Assembly: GCF_048773025.1 (NCBI RefSeq) | Contig: NC_133551.1 | Coordinates: 47,942,501-48,006,500, forward strand | DNA length: 64,000 bases | Direction of reading: 5' to 3' | From: Camelus bactrianus | Taxonomy: Eukaryota; Chordata; Mammalia; Artiodactyla; Camelidae | Shown: one piece after another, positions 21,916-33,169 of the stretch | Layout: every line of letters begins with the position of its first letter | Numbering within the stretch: position 1 is the stretch's first letter | Made by a program: the position numbers and the translations under genes | The notes under the pieces: model-generated | The model's database searches: none | What the model was told of the DNA's origin: nothing | Seen by the model: the letters and a program-made list of their open reading frames with translations, nothing else

Positions 21916-22540
21916 CCGCTGGTGGAAGAGGGGGGAGGGCTTGGGGTGACGGGCTCCACGGTGTGGCTCTTCCCGGGCCAATCCCGGCCAAGGTGCTGCT
22001 CGCCTGTGGAGATCTGAGGGCGGCTTTCGCGTGGCCCCTCGTGGATACTCTCATCTCCCTGCTCTGAGGGCTGGGCTTTCTCATGTCTCTACTGTTTCCT
22101 AGCTGGCCCCTCCTCGTCTGAAATCCTGCCCGCTGCTGCCCCTCCGCCTGCTTAGGGACCCTGGCCGCATCTTGTCCAGACAGGCTGGAGCCAAATGCAT
22201 GACACGTATGACAGGCAGGGAGGCCTGTGCTGAAGGAGGGGAGGGGAGGCGGAGCCCGAGGCCCTCAAGGGGGCAGTGCCTGGGATCCTGCTGACAGGGC
22301 TCCCGCTGGCTCTGCTGACAGCCAGTACCCAGTGAGGACAAGGGAGGAAGGACAGGGGCCTGGACTTCCTGGTTAAAGGAGGGCAGCATGGGAGGTGAGG
22401 ACAGGACTATGAGCTGAGAAGCTGCTATGGGGGGCAAGTGTGCCTCCCCCAGCGAGAGCCCAGACGATGGTCAGACTGTCTTCAGAGGCCACAAAACCCA
22501 GAGCCCAAGGACATGATCCCACCCCCAGTGCCCCGCTCCG
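21916..22540. other. GC-rich intronic sequence with no recognised content
   Basis: GC-rich, with scattered CpGs near 21950-22050. No exon or repeat recognised. Confidence 0.4.
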
Positions 22541-22544
22541 TCTC

Positions 22545-22870
22545 TCCAATATGTGCTGAACTTAGCTCATCCTGGGCATTGCGCTAGTCATTGGGAACAT
22601 GACAACAAACAGCTAGAGTCCCTGCTTCGCAGATAATGGGTGAGGCAGCCATGGTGAAACACATGATACACACAGAGGCAAATGTGAAACATACCGCTAC
22701 AGTAGCAATGGTAACAGCAACAAGTTACAGCTACCGAGCTCTTTCAATTTCAATGTCCTAGACACTGTTCTAAGTGCTCATGCACATCATCTTACTTCAT
22801 CCCCACAAGGGCCTCAGGGATCGGCACAATTTACATCCTTATTTTTATTTATCTCATTGCCTTTGGGATA
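22545..22870 (+). repeat. Unnamed ancient repeat followed by MIR fragment
   Basis: The first part ('gggcattgcgctagtcattg', 'gctagagtccctgcttcgca') is the dispersed pattern seen at 1010. From about 22710 MIR motifs follow: 'ctagacactgttctaagtgc' and 'atcatcttacttcatcccca'. Confidence 0.55.
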
Positions 22871-22874
22871 CACG

Positions 22875-23480
22875 GAAGTGCACTATCAGGGAGAGAGAGA
22901 GGGCAGAACCGGACTGCAGGGGGATGAGCAGGGAGAGACGTGAGAAAGTGTTCAAGAGACAAGGGGCAATGTCTCCAGAAACGTGGTCGTGGAGGAGAGG
23001 ACAGAAATGGAACAGTAGCTGGCGAGCATAGTGGGAGGGGAAAGAATTGAGCATGTTTGTATTGTGGGAAAGAGACGGCAGAGGAGAGGTGGGGTGCAGG
23101 ACACAGGGGCGACAGCGGAGTGAGGTCCTGAGGACCAGAAGGGGATGGGATGCAGAATACGAGGTGGGGAACACAAGAAGGCAGGATGCCTTCTTCCTGG
23201 GGAATGGGGGAGGATGTGTGGGTGGCTACTTTGGTAGGTGCACTGAGAGGTGGGGGAACCTGAGAATGCTCACCAGATAGTCCCATTTCTCTGGGGAGAT
23301 CTCTGGGGTTAGGGATTGTGGGTGGGAAGATGTAGGCTGCAGTAACCAATGAATGGTAGCGGTTTGGAACAGTCACTGTGGTAAGTCAACCAGGGCCAGG
23401 ATTGCTGAGCACTGGCAGAGGCTGCAGCCCACGACACCACGGCGGGGCCAATACGTGTGTTTGTGTGTCTCTGTTAACAG
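22875..23480 (-). mobile_element. Probable L2 ORF2 5' region, antisense
   Basis: Purine-rich decayed sequence reads as antisense L2. The long minus-strand Pro/Ser-rich frames here (for example 22849-23376) have no domain and are explained by the composition. Confidence 0.4.
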
Positions 23481-23490
23481 TTCAGCAGCC

Positions 23491-23520
23491 CAGAAGCAGA
23501 AGCAGAAGCAGAATCAGAAA
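23491..23520 (+). repeat. (CAGAAG)n short tandem repeat
   Basis: Four to five hexamer units of CAGAAG, the last ones imperfect. Confidence 0.9.
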
Positions 23521-23689
23521 AGGTGGCTGGAGAGATTTCACCAAGTTTGGGCACTGATGTTCGAGGGTGAGTTGGAAGGGCAGGAGTGTGACAGAACTCA
23601 AAGAAATGGTGGGAATACCAACGGTGCCTAGGACCATCATGGAGAGGTGCTGGTTCTGGCTCCCATAGTCAATCAAGCAAAACCTAGGA

Positions 23690-24540
23690 TCATTCTTTTC
23701 TTTTTCAGTCCCATTTGCCTGGGATTGTCACATTCTACAAAGAGAAACACCTATTTTACAAATAATCCTCTCTCTTGCCGATTGGGCAGTATCCCTCTGA
23801 GTCATTCTTGACTCATTTCTCTTTCTCGTCTGCCTCTCATCCAGGTCATCAGCAAATCCTGTTACTCTCTAAACATATTGTAAATCCATCCACTTATCGC
23901 TGTCTCCACCCAGGTCCAAGCCATCACCTTTCCAATGCTGCAACGATCAGTGACCAGCTTCCACTCTTGCACCTCATTCCATTCCCTAGATAAGCCAGGA
24001 AGGGTCCTCAGTCATCAACCACGTGGTACCATTCCTCTGCCCCAAACCTCCCCACTGCCCTCTGGGTAACACCACACTGTGGTCACAATGACTAAACCCC
24101 ACCTGCCTCGTGCCTCACTTCAGGTCCTCTCCCCGACTCCCCCTCCCCCTTCTGGCCAGTCCTTCAACACCGCATTTTTCTGCCCCTAGATCTTTCTAGA
24201 ACCCCTCTGGACCTTCCCAAGCCTGGGTTTTCATGTTCATTCAAGTCTCTGTTCAAATGTCACCTCCTCCGAGAAGTCTTCCCTGATTCCTCTGTTGAAG
24301 GTGGGTTTCCTTTTGTCTCTATCACTTATGTTTATTTTATTTTCTTCATAAACATTTAGCACCATTTAAAATTGTCTTGCCCAATTGCTGACTCTCTCTC
24401 ATGTGTACTGGTTTATTATAATTAGAGAAAGCAAGCTCTCTGTGACGAGGGGTCTGCCTCTCTTGTTCAGTCATATCCCCCAGCACCTAGAACTATGTCT
24501 AGCATAGTAGGTGCTGAATAGATATTTGTGAAGTGAGGTC
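23690..24540 (+). mobile_element. LINE-2 (L2) 3' region, sense
   Basis: Strong L2 match in order: 'ctcatccaggtcatcagcaa', 'tcaagtctctgttcaaatgt', 'cacctcctccgagaagtctt', 'cctctcttgttcagtcatat', 'cccagcacctagaactatgt' and 'gtaggtgctgaatagatatt'. It runs to the true 3' end of L2. Confidence 0.9.
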
Positions 24541-24599
24541 ACAGATCTGTCTGTCACCAAATCTACAAAACCACTTGTATCTGCCCCACTTTCTTCTCC

Positions 24600-25093
24600 T
24601 TCCCTCTTGATAAAAGTGAGGAAGTGTCCATTCATCTATTGAAGATCAATCTCTCCTGATGTGCAATGTCTTCCTGTCTCAGTCAGAGGAAAGGGTAAAG
24701 GCTGTACAGTGGCCAAGGCCACCGTGATCCCTGACACCCCCCTCCTCCATTTCCTCTCTGTCTCCATGTCCTACTGCCCGCCCTCTGCTCCCTCCGCCAC
24801 AGCCATAACCCTGCTGCCTTGGGGCCTTGTCTTGAGCTGTCTCCTTTGTCCAGAACATTCTCCTCCAGATATGTGTCTGGCTCACTCCCACACATCCTTC
24901 CAGTCTTTATTCAAGTTCCACCTTTCCCCTGAGGTGAATCCTGACCGCTCTGTTTAGCACTCAACCTGTCACTTTGCCATACTCTTACTCCCCCATCCCC
25001 ACAGTATTTAGCTTGTTCTAATTTACTAAATAATTCACTTATAAGTTGTTGTCGGTGTTTCTCTGTTACACTATAAACTTCATAAAGGTAGGA
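24600..25093 (+). mobile_element. Second LINE-2 (L2) 3' region, sense, cut by an L1
   Basis: Another L2 3' region: 'gccttggggccttgtcttga', 'gtccagaacattctcctcca', 'tattcaagttccacctttcc' and 'ctataaacttcataaaggta'. It breaks off where the antisense L1 at 25094 is inserted. Confidence 0.85.
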
Positions 25094-25739
25094 TCTTTTT
25101 TTAATTGAACTATAGTTGCTTTACAATGTTGTGCTAGTTTCAGGTTTACAGCAAAGTGATTCAGATATATATTCTTTTTTGGATTATTTTTATAGGTTAT
25201 TACAAGGTATTGAACATAGTGCTATATAGTAGGTCTCTGTTGTTCATCTATTTTACATATAGTAGTGTGTATCTTTTAATTCCAAACTCCTAAATTATCC
25301 TTCTCCGTATAAGTTTGTTTTCTATGTCTATAAGTCTGTTTCTGTTTTATAAATAAGTTCATGAGCATTTTTTAGATTCTACATATAAGTGATATCATAT
25401 GAGATTTGTCTTTGTCTGATTTACTTCACTTAGTATGATCATCTCTAGGTCTATCCATGTTGCTGCAAATGGCATTATTTCATTCCTTTTTATGGCTGAG
25501 TAATATTCCATTGTATATATACACCACAACTTCTTTATCCATTTATCTGTCAAAGGGCATTTAGGTTGCTTCCATGTTTTGGCTATTGTAAATAGTGCTG
25601 CTGTGAACACTGGGGTGCAAATTAAGAGTTTTTATCTTTTCCAGATATATGTCCAGGAGTAGGATTGCTGGATCATATGGTAACTCTATTTTTAGTTTCT
25701 TAGGGAACCTCCATACTGTTCTCCACAGTGGCTGTACCA
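25094..25739 (-). mobile_element. 5'-truncated LINE-1 with target-site duplication, antisense
   Basis: Antisense L1 3' UTR ('gctttacaatgttgtgctag', 'tgaacatagtgctatatagt') is followed by ORF2 C-terminal coding sequence whose minus-strand translation reads CPLTDKWIKKLWCIYTMEYY and SAIKRNEIMPF. The flanks cataaaggtagga (25081-25093) and cataaaggtgga (25740-25751) form a near-exact duplication. The truncation and duplication are standard for target-primed reverse transcription. The low decay suggests a younger insertion than the L2 around it. Confidence 0.93.
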
Positions 25740-25751
25740 CATAAAGGTGGA

Positions 25752-26090
25752 ATATTGAGATGAGATTATCCTGGATCATGCATTCACGAATGTCTTTAGG
25801 AGACAGAGGCAGTGGAAGGCTTCTGTATGTAAGAAGAAAAGGCAATGTGACCACAGGGACAGAGACTGAAGTGATGTGGCCACAAGCCAAGGAATGCCAG
25901 CAGCCACCAGGAGCTGGAAGAGGCAAGGAACAGACAATCTCCCAGAGGATCTAAAGGGAATGCAACCCTGCTGGTGCCTTGATTTCAGCCCAGGGATGCT
26001 GATTTCAGACTTCTGGCTTCCAGGGCTACGAGAGAATAATTTGTTACAGAGCTATAGGAAACATTATTTTCTGAGCCTCACAGGCTAATG
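25752..26090 (+). mobile_element. Fossil MaLR LTR (MLT1-like), partial
   Basis: This is a solitary LTR of the mammalian apparent LTR-retrotransposon group (ERVL-MaLR), recognised from 'gaagtgatgtggccacaagc', 'ccaaggaatgccagcagcca' and 'accttgatttcagcccaggg' near its 3' half. There is no internal coding region. It is a broken fossil of the age class shared by placental mammals, lying between two L1 insertions. Confidence 0.8.
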
Positions 26091-26104
26091 GTTTGTCTTG
26101 CCTT

Positions 26105-26766
26105 AAATTCAAGTGAGATAAAGATATGGAAACAACCTAAGTGTCCATCGATGGATAAATGGATAAAGAAAATGTGATATACACACAGACACACACACAC
26201 ACAATGGAATATTATTTAGTCATAAAAAAGAATTAAATCTTGCCATTTCTGACAACATAGATCTTTAAAGCATCATGCTAAGTGAAATAAGTCAAGTCAA
26301 AGAAAATACAAAAACCATGTGATCTCACTTTTATGTAGAATCTAAAACAAACAAACACAAAAACCCAAGTTCATAGACACAGAGAACAGACTGATGGTTA
26401 CCAAAGGTGGGGGGTGGGGTTGTGGGGCAGGCAAAATGGATGAAGGAGGTCAAAAGTTACAAAATTCCAATTACAAAATGTAATGTACACCATGGTGACT
26501 ACAGTTAATAAAACTGTATTGCATATTTGAAAGTTGCTAGACAGTAAATCTTAAAAGTTCTCACTACAAGAAAAAAATTCTGTAATTGTGTGGTGATGGA
26601 TGTTAACTGGACTTATTGTGGTCATCATTTTGCAGTATATACAAATATGGAATCATTATGTTATAACCTGAAACTAATATAATCTTGTATGTCAATTACA
26701 CCTTGATTTAAAAAAAAGTCTCAATAAAGATGGGGAAAAAATTCTTGAAAAAAAAATTCAAGTGAG
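26105..26766 (+). mobile_element. 5'-truncated LINE-1 with 13-bp target-site duplication, sense
   Basis: The ORF2 end and 3' UTR of an L1M-class element occupy 26118-26753: 'aacaacctaagtgtccatcg', 'gaatattatttagtcataaa', 'gcatcatgctaagtgaaata', 'ggtgactacagttaataaaa', and an A-rich tail. The repeat aaattcaagtgag occurs at 26105-26117 and again at 26754-26766. A short (CA)n run lies inside at 26179-26204. Confidence 0.93.
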
Positions 26767-28690
26767 TAAGGCCCTTAAACTGCCTGGCAAACATACTACA
26801 TGCTACTAGTCCTGTTACTCTCTAATTTCCCTAAATAACTATTCACGCTTCTTCTGACTTCGCATTTCTAACACCTCCTCCCTCATCCTTATTCTCAGCA
26901 GATGACTTTGCTCACCACTGCACTGAAATATCTGAAACAAGCAGAACTCCCGCAGGCTCTGCACCACCACGTGTCTGCACCTTTGCCTCCCTTCTCTACT
27001 TTCTTTTCTGTTTGGAGCGTCTATACTCGCGACTAAGGCCAATTTCTGTTTCCTAGACCCTATCCCTTCCCATCAGCATCCAAATATGTTATTTTTCCCA
27101 TATTATAAAAATATTTTTAAACGCTTTAACAGTTTCACTTTTCCAACTCTGTATTATCAAAAAAAAACAAACATACAGAAAAGTTGAAAGAATAGTACGA
27201 CCACCTAGATTCAGCTACCACGCATTTCTTTTTTTCTCTTTACTGAAACACACCCTGAAAGAGCTATTACACTCGCCATTTCTGATCTCTCGCCTCTCTT
27301 GAATCCATTCTAGTGACTCCTAAACTGGTCCTTTAAGGTCACCAGTTACCTTCATGTTGCTAAATATAATGGTCAGTTCTTATTGACCTATCAGACAACA
27401 TTCTGATTTGCGTGGGATGATCTTGGTTTATGTGTCTTTACCCTGGAGTAACTATTAAAAATATCCACTTTCACTCTCAACAGTGTCCTAGTTTGGACAG
27501 TAACTTATACAATCATCCTACCTATCAGTAACATGTTACATAGTTAATTACTCCCCTTGGTATACTTGCTTAATTTGGCTTCCAGAATACCACAATTTTC
27601 AGGTTTTCCTGCCATCACACTGGGCGTTCCTCCTCATTCTCGGCACCACTAAATGTTCTATGCCGGAGGGCTCAGCCCTGGCCTCCTCTCTCCATATACA
27701 TTCACTTATATGACAATCTCTGCTGCTTTCAGAGCCTGGACCACTCCCTCGAATGCCATGCTTGGATATTCCCCTGCCATCTCGATATCTCCACTATCTA
27801 AGCGGCATCTCAAACTTTGCATATTTAAGCTTGAGTTCCTCCCACTCCCCCTAAAACCTGCTTTTCTTGCAAGCATTTCTCCATCTGGATAAACGGCACC
27901 TTCATTCTTCCAGCTGCTTAGGCTAAAGACCTGATGTCAGTCACCCTCCTTCTCTCATCCCCACGTCCGAGCTGTCAGCAAACCCGTCAGCTCTCCCTTG
28001 AGAATATATCCTGAATGCAACAATTTCTTACCACCACCACTGCTCCCACCGTGGTCCGAGTCACCATTGTCTCTCTTATAGGTTATTACGGCAGCCTCCT
28101 AATTGGACTCCCTGCCTCACAACGGTCTCTTCTCATCCAGGCAGCCAGAGGGATCCTTTAAAACCAAAGTTACTCCTCTGCTCAGAATCCCCCATCCTTA
28201 GGATGACCCACAATGTCCCCTCCCCATGCTGTCGACTTCTCTTAATGATCTGACTTCGTCTTTTATTTCCCCCTCCAGCAACACAGGCCTCTTTCCTGTT
28301 TTTGGATCCCATCCACCTCAGCACTTTTGCACTGTTTCCCCTGCCTGGACGGCTATTCCCCCAGATGATCGGCACGGCCCCTCCCTAACTTCTTTCAGGT
28401 TTTTACTGAAATGTCACCTTTCCCAGTCACCCCGTCTAACACGGCAACCCCTCCCTGACTTTTGGTTCCCCATTCCTGCTGTATTTTTCTCTAGCATCTC
28501 CGCTATCTAACATACTATATACATTTTATTTATGTATCAGCGGTTTTTTGGCCCGCTCCCCATCAGAACATGAGTGCTGCAAAGGCGGGGATGTTCTCTT
28601 CTGCTCACTGCTGTACCTCAGCACCTAGAGAAGCTCCCGACACTTGGCAGGCACTCAATGAATACCTGTTGAATGAAATGAATGTAAAAC
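26767..28690 (+). mobile_element. Long LINE-2 (L2) ORF2-to-3' fragment, sense
   Basis: Nearly 2 kb of L2 lies in one direction. ORF2 sequence ('ctcagcagatgactttgctc', 'ttaaggtcaccagttacctt', 'ggagggctcagccctggcct') continues through 'cacctcagcacttttgcact' and 'aatgtcacctttcccagtca' to the L2 end 'gcactcaatgaatacctgtt'. Part of 27060-27250 fits poorly and may be a small insertion. Most L2 copies are much shorter. Confidence 0.88.
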
Positions 28691-28800
28691 GGGGCCAATA
28701 CCACTCCACCTCACAGATTATTGTGAAGATGGAATGACACGGGGCATGCAAAGTTCCTGCACACCATGTTGCTCAACAACTGTCGGTTTCCTTCGCCCCA
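28690..28800 (+). repeat. MIR 3' fragment
   Basis: The tail 'aaaacggggccaataccact' then 'cacagattattgtgaagatg' is a MIR 3' end directly after the L2. Confidence 0.6.
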
Positions 28801-30525
28801 TTCCCTCCCAGTTTTGGTCTCAGCCGTGCCCTCCCTCCCCACAGGGAGTCCCAGGTCAGAGGCAGGGCTGATGGCAGTAACTGCCCTACCAGCAGCCGGC
28901 AGCAGCCCCCCCAGCAGTCCCTCAGCCCCGGGCCAGGCTCGGCCCTGCTCCCAGACGTTGATATCCTTGGTTAGACGTGAACCACCTCTATTTAACCCAG
29001 GAAGCTAAAGCCTGCAGAGTGACTGAGTGAGACGTTCGCAAGTCCTGTCCTCAGACCACGCCCTTGTATCGAGGGCCCAGGGCTGTTGTGCCTCATACCC
29101 CAGCCTCTCCCTCACACCCCAGACACAGCCCGGACGGCCCTCCCCTGTGGGCTCACGTCTTGGCCTCATGGATCCATACAGCAGCACAGCCTGGCTGTCT
29201 TTGTCGCCTCCTTCTCCAGAATCCCCACCGGGGCTCTCCTGGGCCCTCCACGCTCAGTGTACCACCTGCCAGGCCACTGCATCCCAGGAAGGCTAGGGCG
29301 CTCAGTCCACCAGAGACCACTGCTGTGTCCACGTGCAGGGACTGTCCCTGGCCAGCCACTCGCCTGGCACAGTCTGTTCTGGCCATGCTGCTCCCTTCTG
29401 GAGCAGCCTGAGTCCTGTCCCGACACCAACTCCTAGCACCTTTCTCCACACTTTAGGAACAGGGGCTGTTTCCCACAGACGAGTCCCCACAGAAACACAA
29501 TCAACCTAAGCCAAGATTTCTGCTGGCATTACTTCTTCTAGAACCCTCGCCCCCATGCTTGGATGGCTAAGCCTGTCGTAGGAAATGCACCCAAGCACAT
29601 AAGCTGGTGCTGCTCCGAGTCCTGGCCTCCCACCTGGCCTGCTTCGCTGCTGCCGGCCCGGGGCTGCCCTAGTAAGCAGCCGCTCCTGTTGAGGACTCCA
29701 CGGGGCCTCACAGACGCTCTCCACTCTTCTCAGCCTTCTCTCCTGACACCTGCCCTTCGTGGTCAGCACCTGGTCCCATCTCTGCTTCCCAGGGAAAACA
29801 AAAGCCACCAGAAGGGACTTCCTTCACCCTTATGCTGCACGTGCAAGCCCACGTGTGTTTCCACCACTCTGCCGTCCTGTGGAACGAAGTCTCCCTGTTA
29901 GAGCAAAGGCCACTCCCTCCCCTCACTGACCTCGGGGACCTTGTTGTATCATTTATCCCACCACTCTCCTCCTCATTTCCACCTTTCCCCTCGGTGTCCA
30001 GGGTCCCTCCTGTTGGTGGTCTGCACACCCACTTCACTCTCATGGCCGCACCGGCCCCAGCCTCAAGCCCACCGTCCTTCTCCCTTCACAGGCACGGTCT
30101 CTAGGAACAGTCCCCGTGCGGTGACCACAGACCCTTGTCTTGTGATGCAGCTTGATGTCAGCTGCTTCCACTCCGACCACTCAGGAGACACGGCTCTTGC
30201 TGAGGACTTCATCTCTAGTTCCAACCTCTAAGCTCCTATTCCTGACTTGCCTCCACAGGTTTCAAGCCGCTTCTCAATACGTGTCCTGACACTGGACCCA
30301 ACTAGCAAAGGCAGGCTGTTCTCAACTTGATTTCAGACCCTCCTGGGCAGCTCCTACCCTGCCCAGTCTCAGGTCCCTGAGCCCTGACTTCCCCTGCCCC
30401 CGGGTTCTAGCTCATTTGCTCAGGGCATGGCCTGGGGTCGCGATGGGCTGTGGCATACCCAAACCTCCTGCTGGATCAAAATTCAGCAGGGCTTCTGTGA
30501 CTCCTATTTGTGTCACTCATGGTGC
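28801..30525. other. GC-rich intronic stretch with no recognised repeat
   Basis: About 1.7 kb is GC-rich and pyrimidine-rich on the plus strand. It may contain very decayed L2, but I cannot align it by eye. Overlapping frames of 90-116 codons on both strands are not supported by any domain. Confidence 0.4.
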
Positions 30526-30529
30526 TTAC

Positions 30530-30775
30530 ACACTGGTGGGTTTTCAATAAGTGTTTATCATCATCTTATTCTTACCTACTGTTTCTCATTATACCATAAT
30601 CCTTTTAGCCTCACAAAAGCCATTTGAAGTAAGCAGGGACTACATTTCCCCTAATTTACAGATGACTAAACAGAGGTTCAAAGACTTTCTAAGTGATTTG
30701 TTCAAAGTGAGAAGGTGCCGAGCCAGGTCTGAAAGCTGAGGTTCCTGATTTCCAAGTCGGTGCTCCTTCTAGGAG
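30530..30775 (+). repeat. MIR SINE
   Basis: MIR order is clear: 'taatccttttagcctcacaa', 'tttacagatgactaaacaga', 'aagtgatttgttcaaagtga' and 'gtgccgagccaggtctgaaa'. Confidence 0.85.
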
Positions 30776-31004
30776 TCTGCAGTCTTAAAGGAGGAGTCCT
30801 GTGCATGGAGCTCTCAGACACAAGTTCGCCTGTGACAAGGTCCTGGAAGAGCAAGTGGCAAATGCCCTTTCAGGTAGATTCTCTAAGGGATGAGGGATAG
30901 ATAGCAACGTGGGTGAGACGGCAAGGTGGTTTGAGAGCTTGGTAGCTGGTGACTAGTTCTGCTCACACCTACCAGGTCAGTGGCAGATTCTGCTCTAGGC
31001 TTAC

Positions 31005-31279
31005 CTTGGTCACTGTTTTTGTTTGTTTGTTTGTTTCTGGGGTTTTTTTAATTTTATTTTTTATTGAAGTGCTGTTGATTTACAATGTTAGTTTCAGGTG
31101 TACAGCAAAGAGATTCAGCTATACATACACATACATACATTTTTTCTTTCAGATTTTTTTCCATTAAAGCTTATTACAAGAAATTGAATATAGTTCCCTG
31201 TGCCGTACAGTACGTCCTTGTTGTTCATTTTATATATAGTGGTGTGTATCTGTTAATCCCAAACTTGGTCACTGTTTTT
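31005..31279 (-). mobile_element. Young LINE-1 3' UTR insertion with 16-bp target-site duplication
   Basis: A 243-bp L1 3' UTR piece in antisense (31021-31263) starts with a T-rich (gttt)n tail. It contains 'tttacaatgttagtttcagg', 'tgtacagcaaagagattcag' and 'ttgaatatagttccctgtgc'. The exact 16-bp repeat cttggtcactgttttt lies at 31005-31020 and 31264-31279. An intact duplication and little decay point to a recent insertion. Confidence 0.95.
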
Positions 31280-32744
31280 ATGTCTACTGTTTGGACAAGG
31301 ATAGAATGGCTGGTCATCAAATCTATGAAAGACAAACAGAAAGGAAAGAAACAGCTTATGTCGGAGGTCCATGGAGGACTGAAAACGCTCCAGATAGGCA
31401 GCTACAATGGCCAGGCCTGGTTTGGGCCCATACATTCCATCACGCATGCTGAGTAGGAAGAGGGTGGGGACTTGGCAGCAGCATGTCAAGAAGAGGCTTA
31501 TGGTCAAGGTGCCATGACCACTAAAGTAGTGTCTCTAGGTGTCAGCCACTATGAGGAGCTGTGGAAATGGGGAGATGCATCCTTTCTGCCTGGCAGGCCA
31601 CCTCTGGGCAAGCATAAGCTCTACTCTGGGCACCTCCTAAAGGGAACCAGCCCAGAGAAGAGAACCGCCGTGACAGGCAGGGGCCTTATGGGACCTCATG
31701 AGGGCAGAGATGTCTGGCTAGAGAGGACTTGAGGGCACCTGATCACCAGCCTCAAATCTCTGAGCATTGGAGAGAGAGGAGGGGTTAGGCTTGTTCTGTG
31801 TGGCTTTGACAGGTGGAGGCAGGGCCACAGGTGGAAGTTACAGACAGGCAGATATTGGCTTTTCCTAGTTAAAACTTACCAGTTACTGAGTATCCTCAAG
31901 TGGACAGGCTGCTTCTGGAAGTTCAGAGCCTCTGGCTATTGGGAATAGGGAGTGGACTAGGTAATCTCCACCATTCTGAGACAGGGGTTCTAGGCCCACC
32001 AAGCCCAGGGAAGTGGCAGGAACCATCTCCTCCTGGGCTCCCCTGGGCTGAAGTTGGGCCCAAAGTGGCAGCAGGTCCTGTCTCCAGTCCAACCTCTGTG
32101 GCCAAGGCCGCGAGTTTAGTCACTCAGTGCTAGTGTCCAGGGACTTTCTTAGTAGGGCTGTCTACGATTTAGAAGACTTGTTTTCTCTCTTTAAAAGGAA
32201 AAATTTTAGAAAGGGGGGAGGCTGTGGGAGAATATTTCCATCTTGGTGTCTATTCCAAAGCTCTGGTGTTTTGCCAGGATTTAAGCAGGGTATACACAAC
32301 GCTGTTAAAAATAACCCCTTGATTGAACAGAAGGCGTGGGAGAGAGGGGATAGCCAGGCAATTCTGCTAGAGGGCGGGGGATGTGGGTGAGGAGAGGAAA
32401 CTTGTATCCAGAGACCCTGGGAAGGGCTGTATTCCAGAAAGTTATGTAGACTTGGAGGGACTAAGGACCAGGGAAATACTGTCCCTAACTGCTCCTTTCC
32501 ATAGAATTGCTCAGTAAGTGCCCTGCTTTGGGTGTGTCTCGTATATAAACAAGCTACCAGTTTCGAAGGGTTCTCCTAGGATTGAGTGCCACTTTTCAGT
32601 CCTGATCACCAGCCTCTGGGACAAAGGTCAGGGAATGACGACAAGGAGCAGAAGCCAAGAAAGGTTAACAATGTCAAAAACCACAGAAAGGTCAGAGACA
32701 CAGAAGCCAGAGAAAGGTCTACTAGATTTAGCTTTTGGGAACTT
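31280..32744. other. Intronic sequence with no recognised content
   Basis: The stretch is unique-looking with no repeat that I recognise, apart from the pre-insertion target of the L1 at 31021. Open frames on both strands are short. Confidence 0.45.
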
Positions 32745-33165
32745 CTTGTAATTTGTGTATGAAGGCTTCCAGACATTTCCTTCTATAACAAGACATTTAA
32801 CATAAACGGAATGATCTGATATGTACTGTTCCATAACTAGCTTTCGAAAAACTGAAAAAATAAATTGTGGGGTCACGTCAGGAAATAAGTCTGGCATCAT
32901 TTTTTATGACTACATATATTTCTTCACATGGACTTCCTATATTTACTTAATCATTCTCAACTAAGAGACATGTATGTTCTTTCCAATTTTCTGCTAATAT
33001 AAATGTGCTGCAACAAGCATCATATTACCCAAACTTGTGTGCACAGATGTGATTGTTTCCTTATGTTAAATACTGAGAAGTGGAATTGCTGGAACAAATG
33101 AAATCCGCATTTTATACTTTATGACACTTTGCTTCCCATAATTTTCAAGTGAACAAAATATTGAT
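32745..33165 (-). mobile_element. Ancient LINE-1 fragment (L1ME class), antisense
   Basis: Antisense ORF2 end: 'tttaacataaacggaatgat', 'tatgttctttccaattttct', 'ataaatgtgctgcaacaagc' and 'tactgagaagtggaattgct'. High decay. Confidence 0.75.
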
Positions 33166-33169
33166 TTCA

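Noticed and set aside
22849-23376. 175-codon Pro/Ser-rich minus-strand frame
   Set aside because: Explained by pyrimidine-rich composition in probable antisense L2 sequence.
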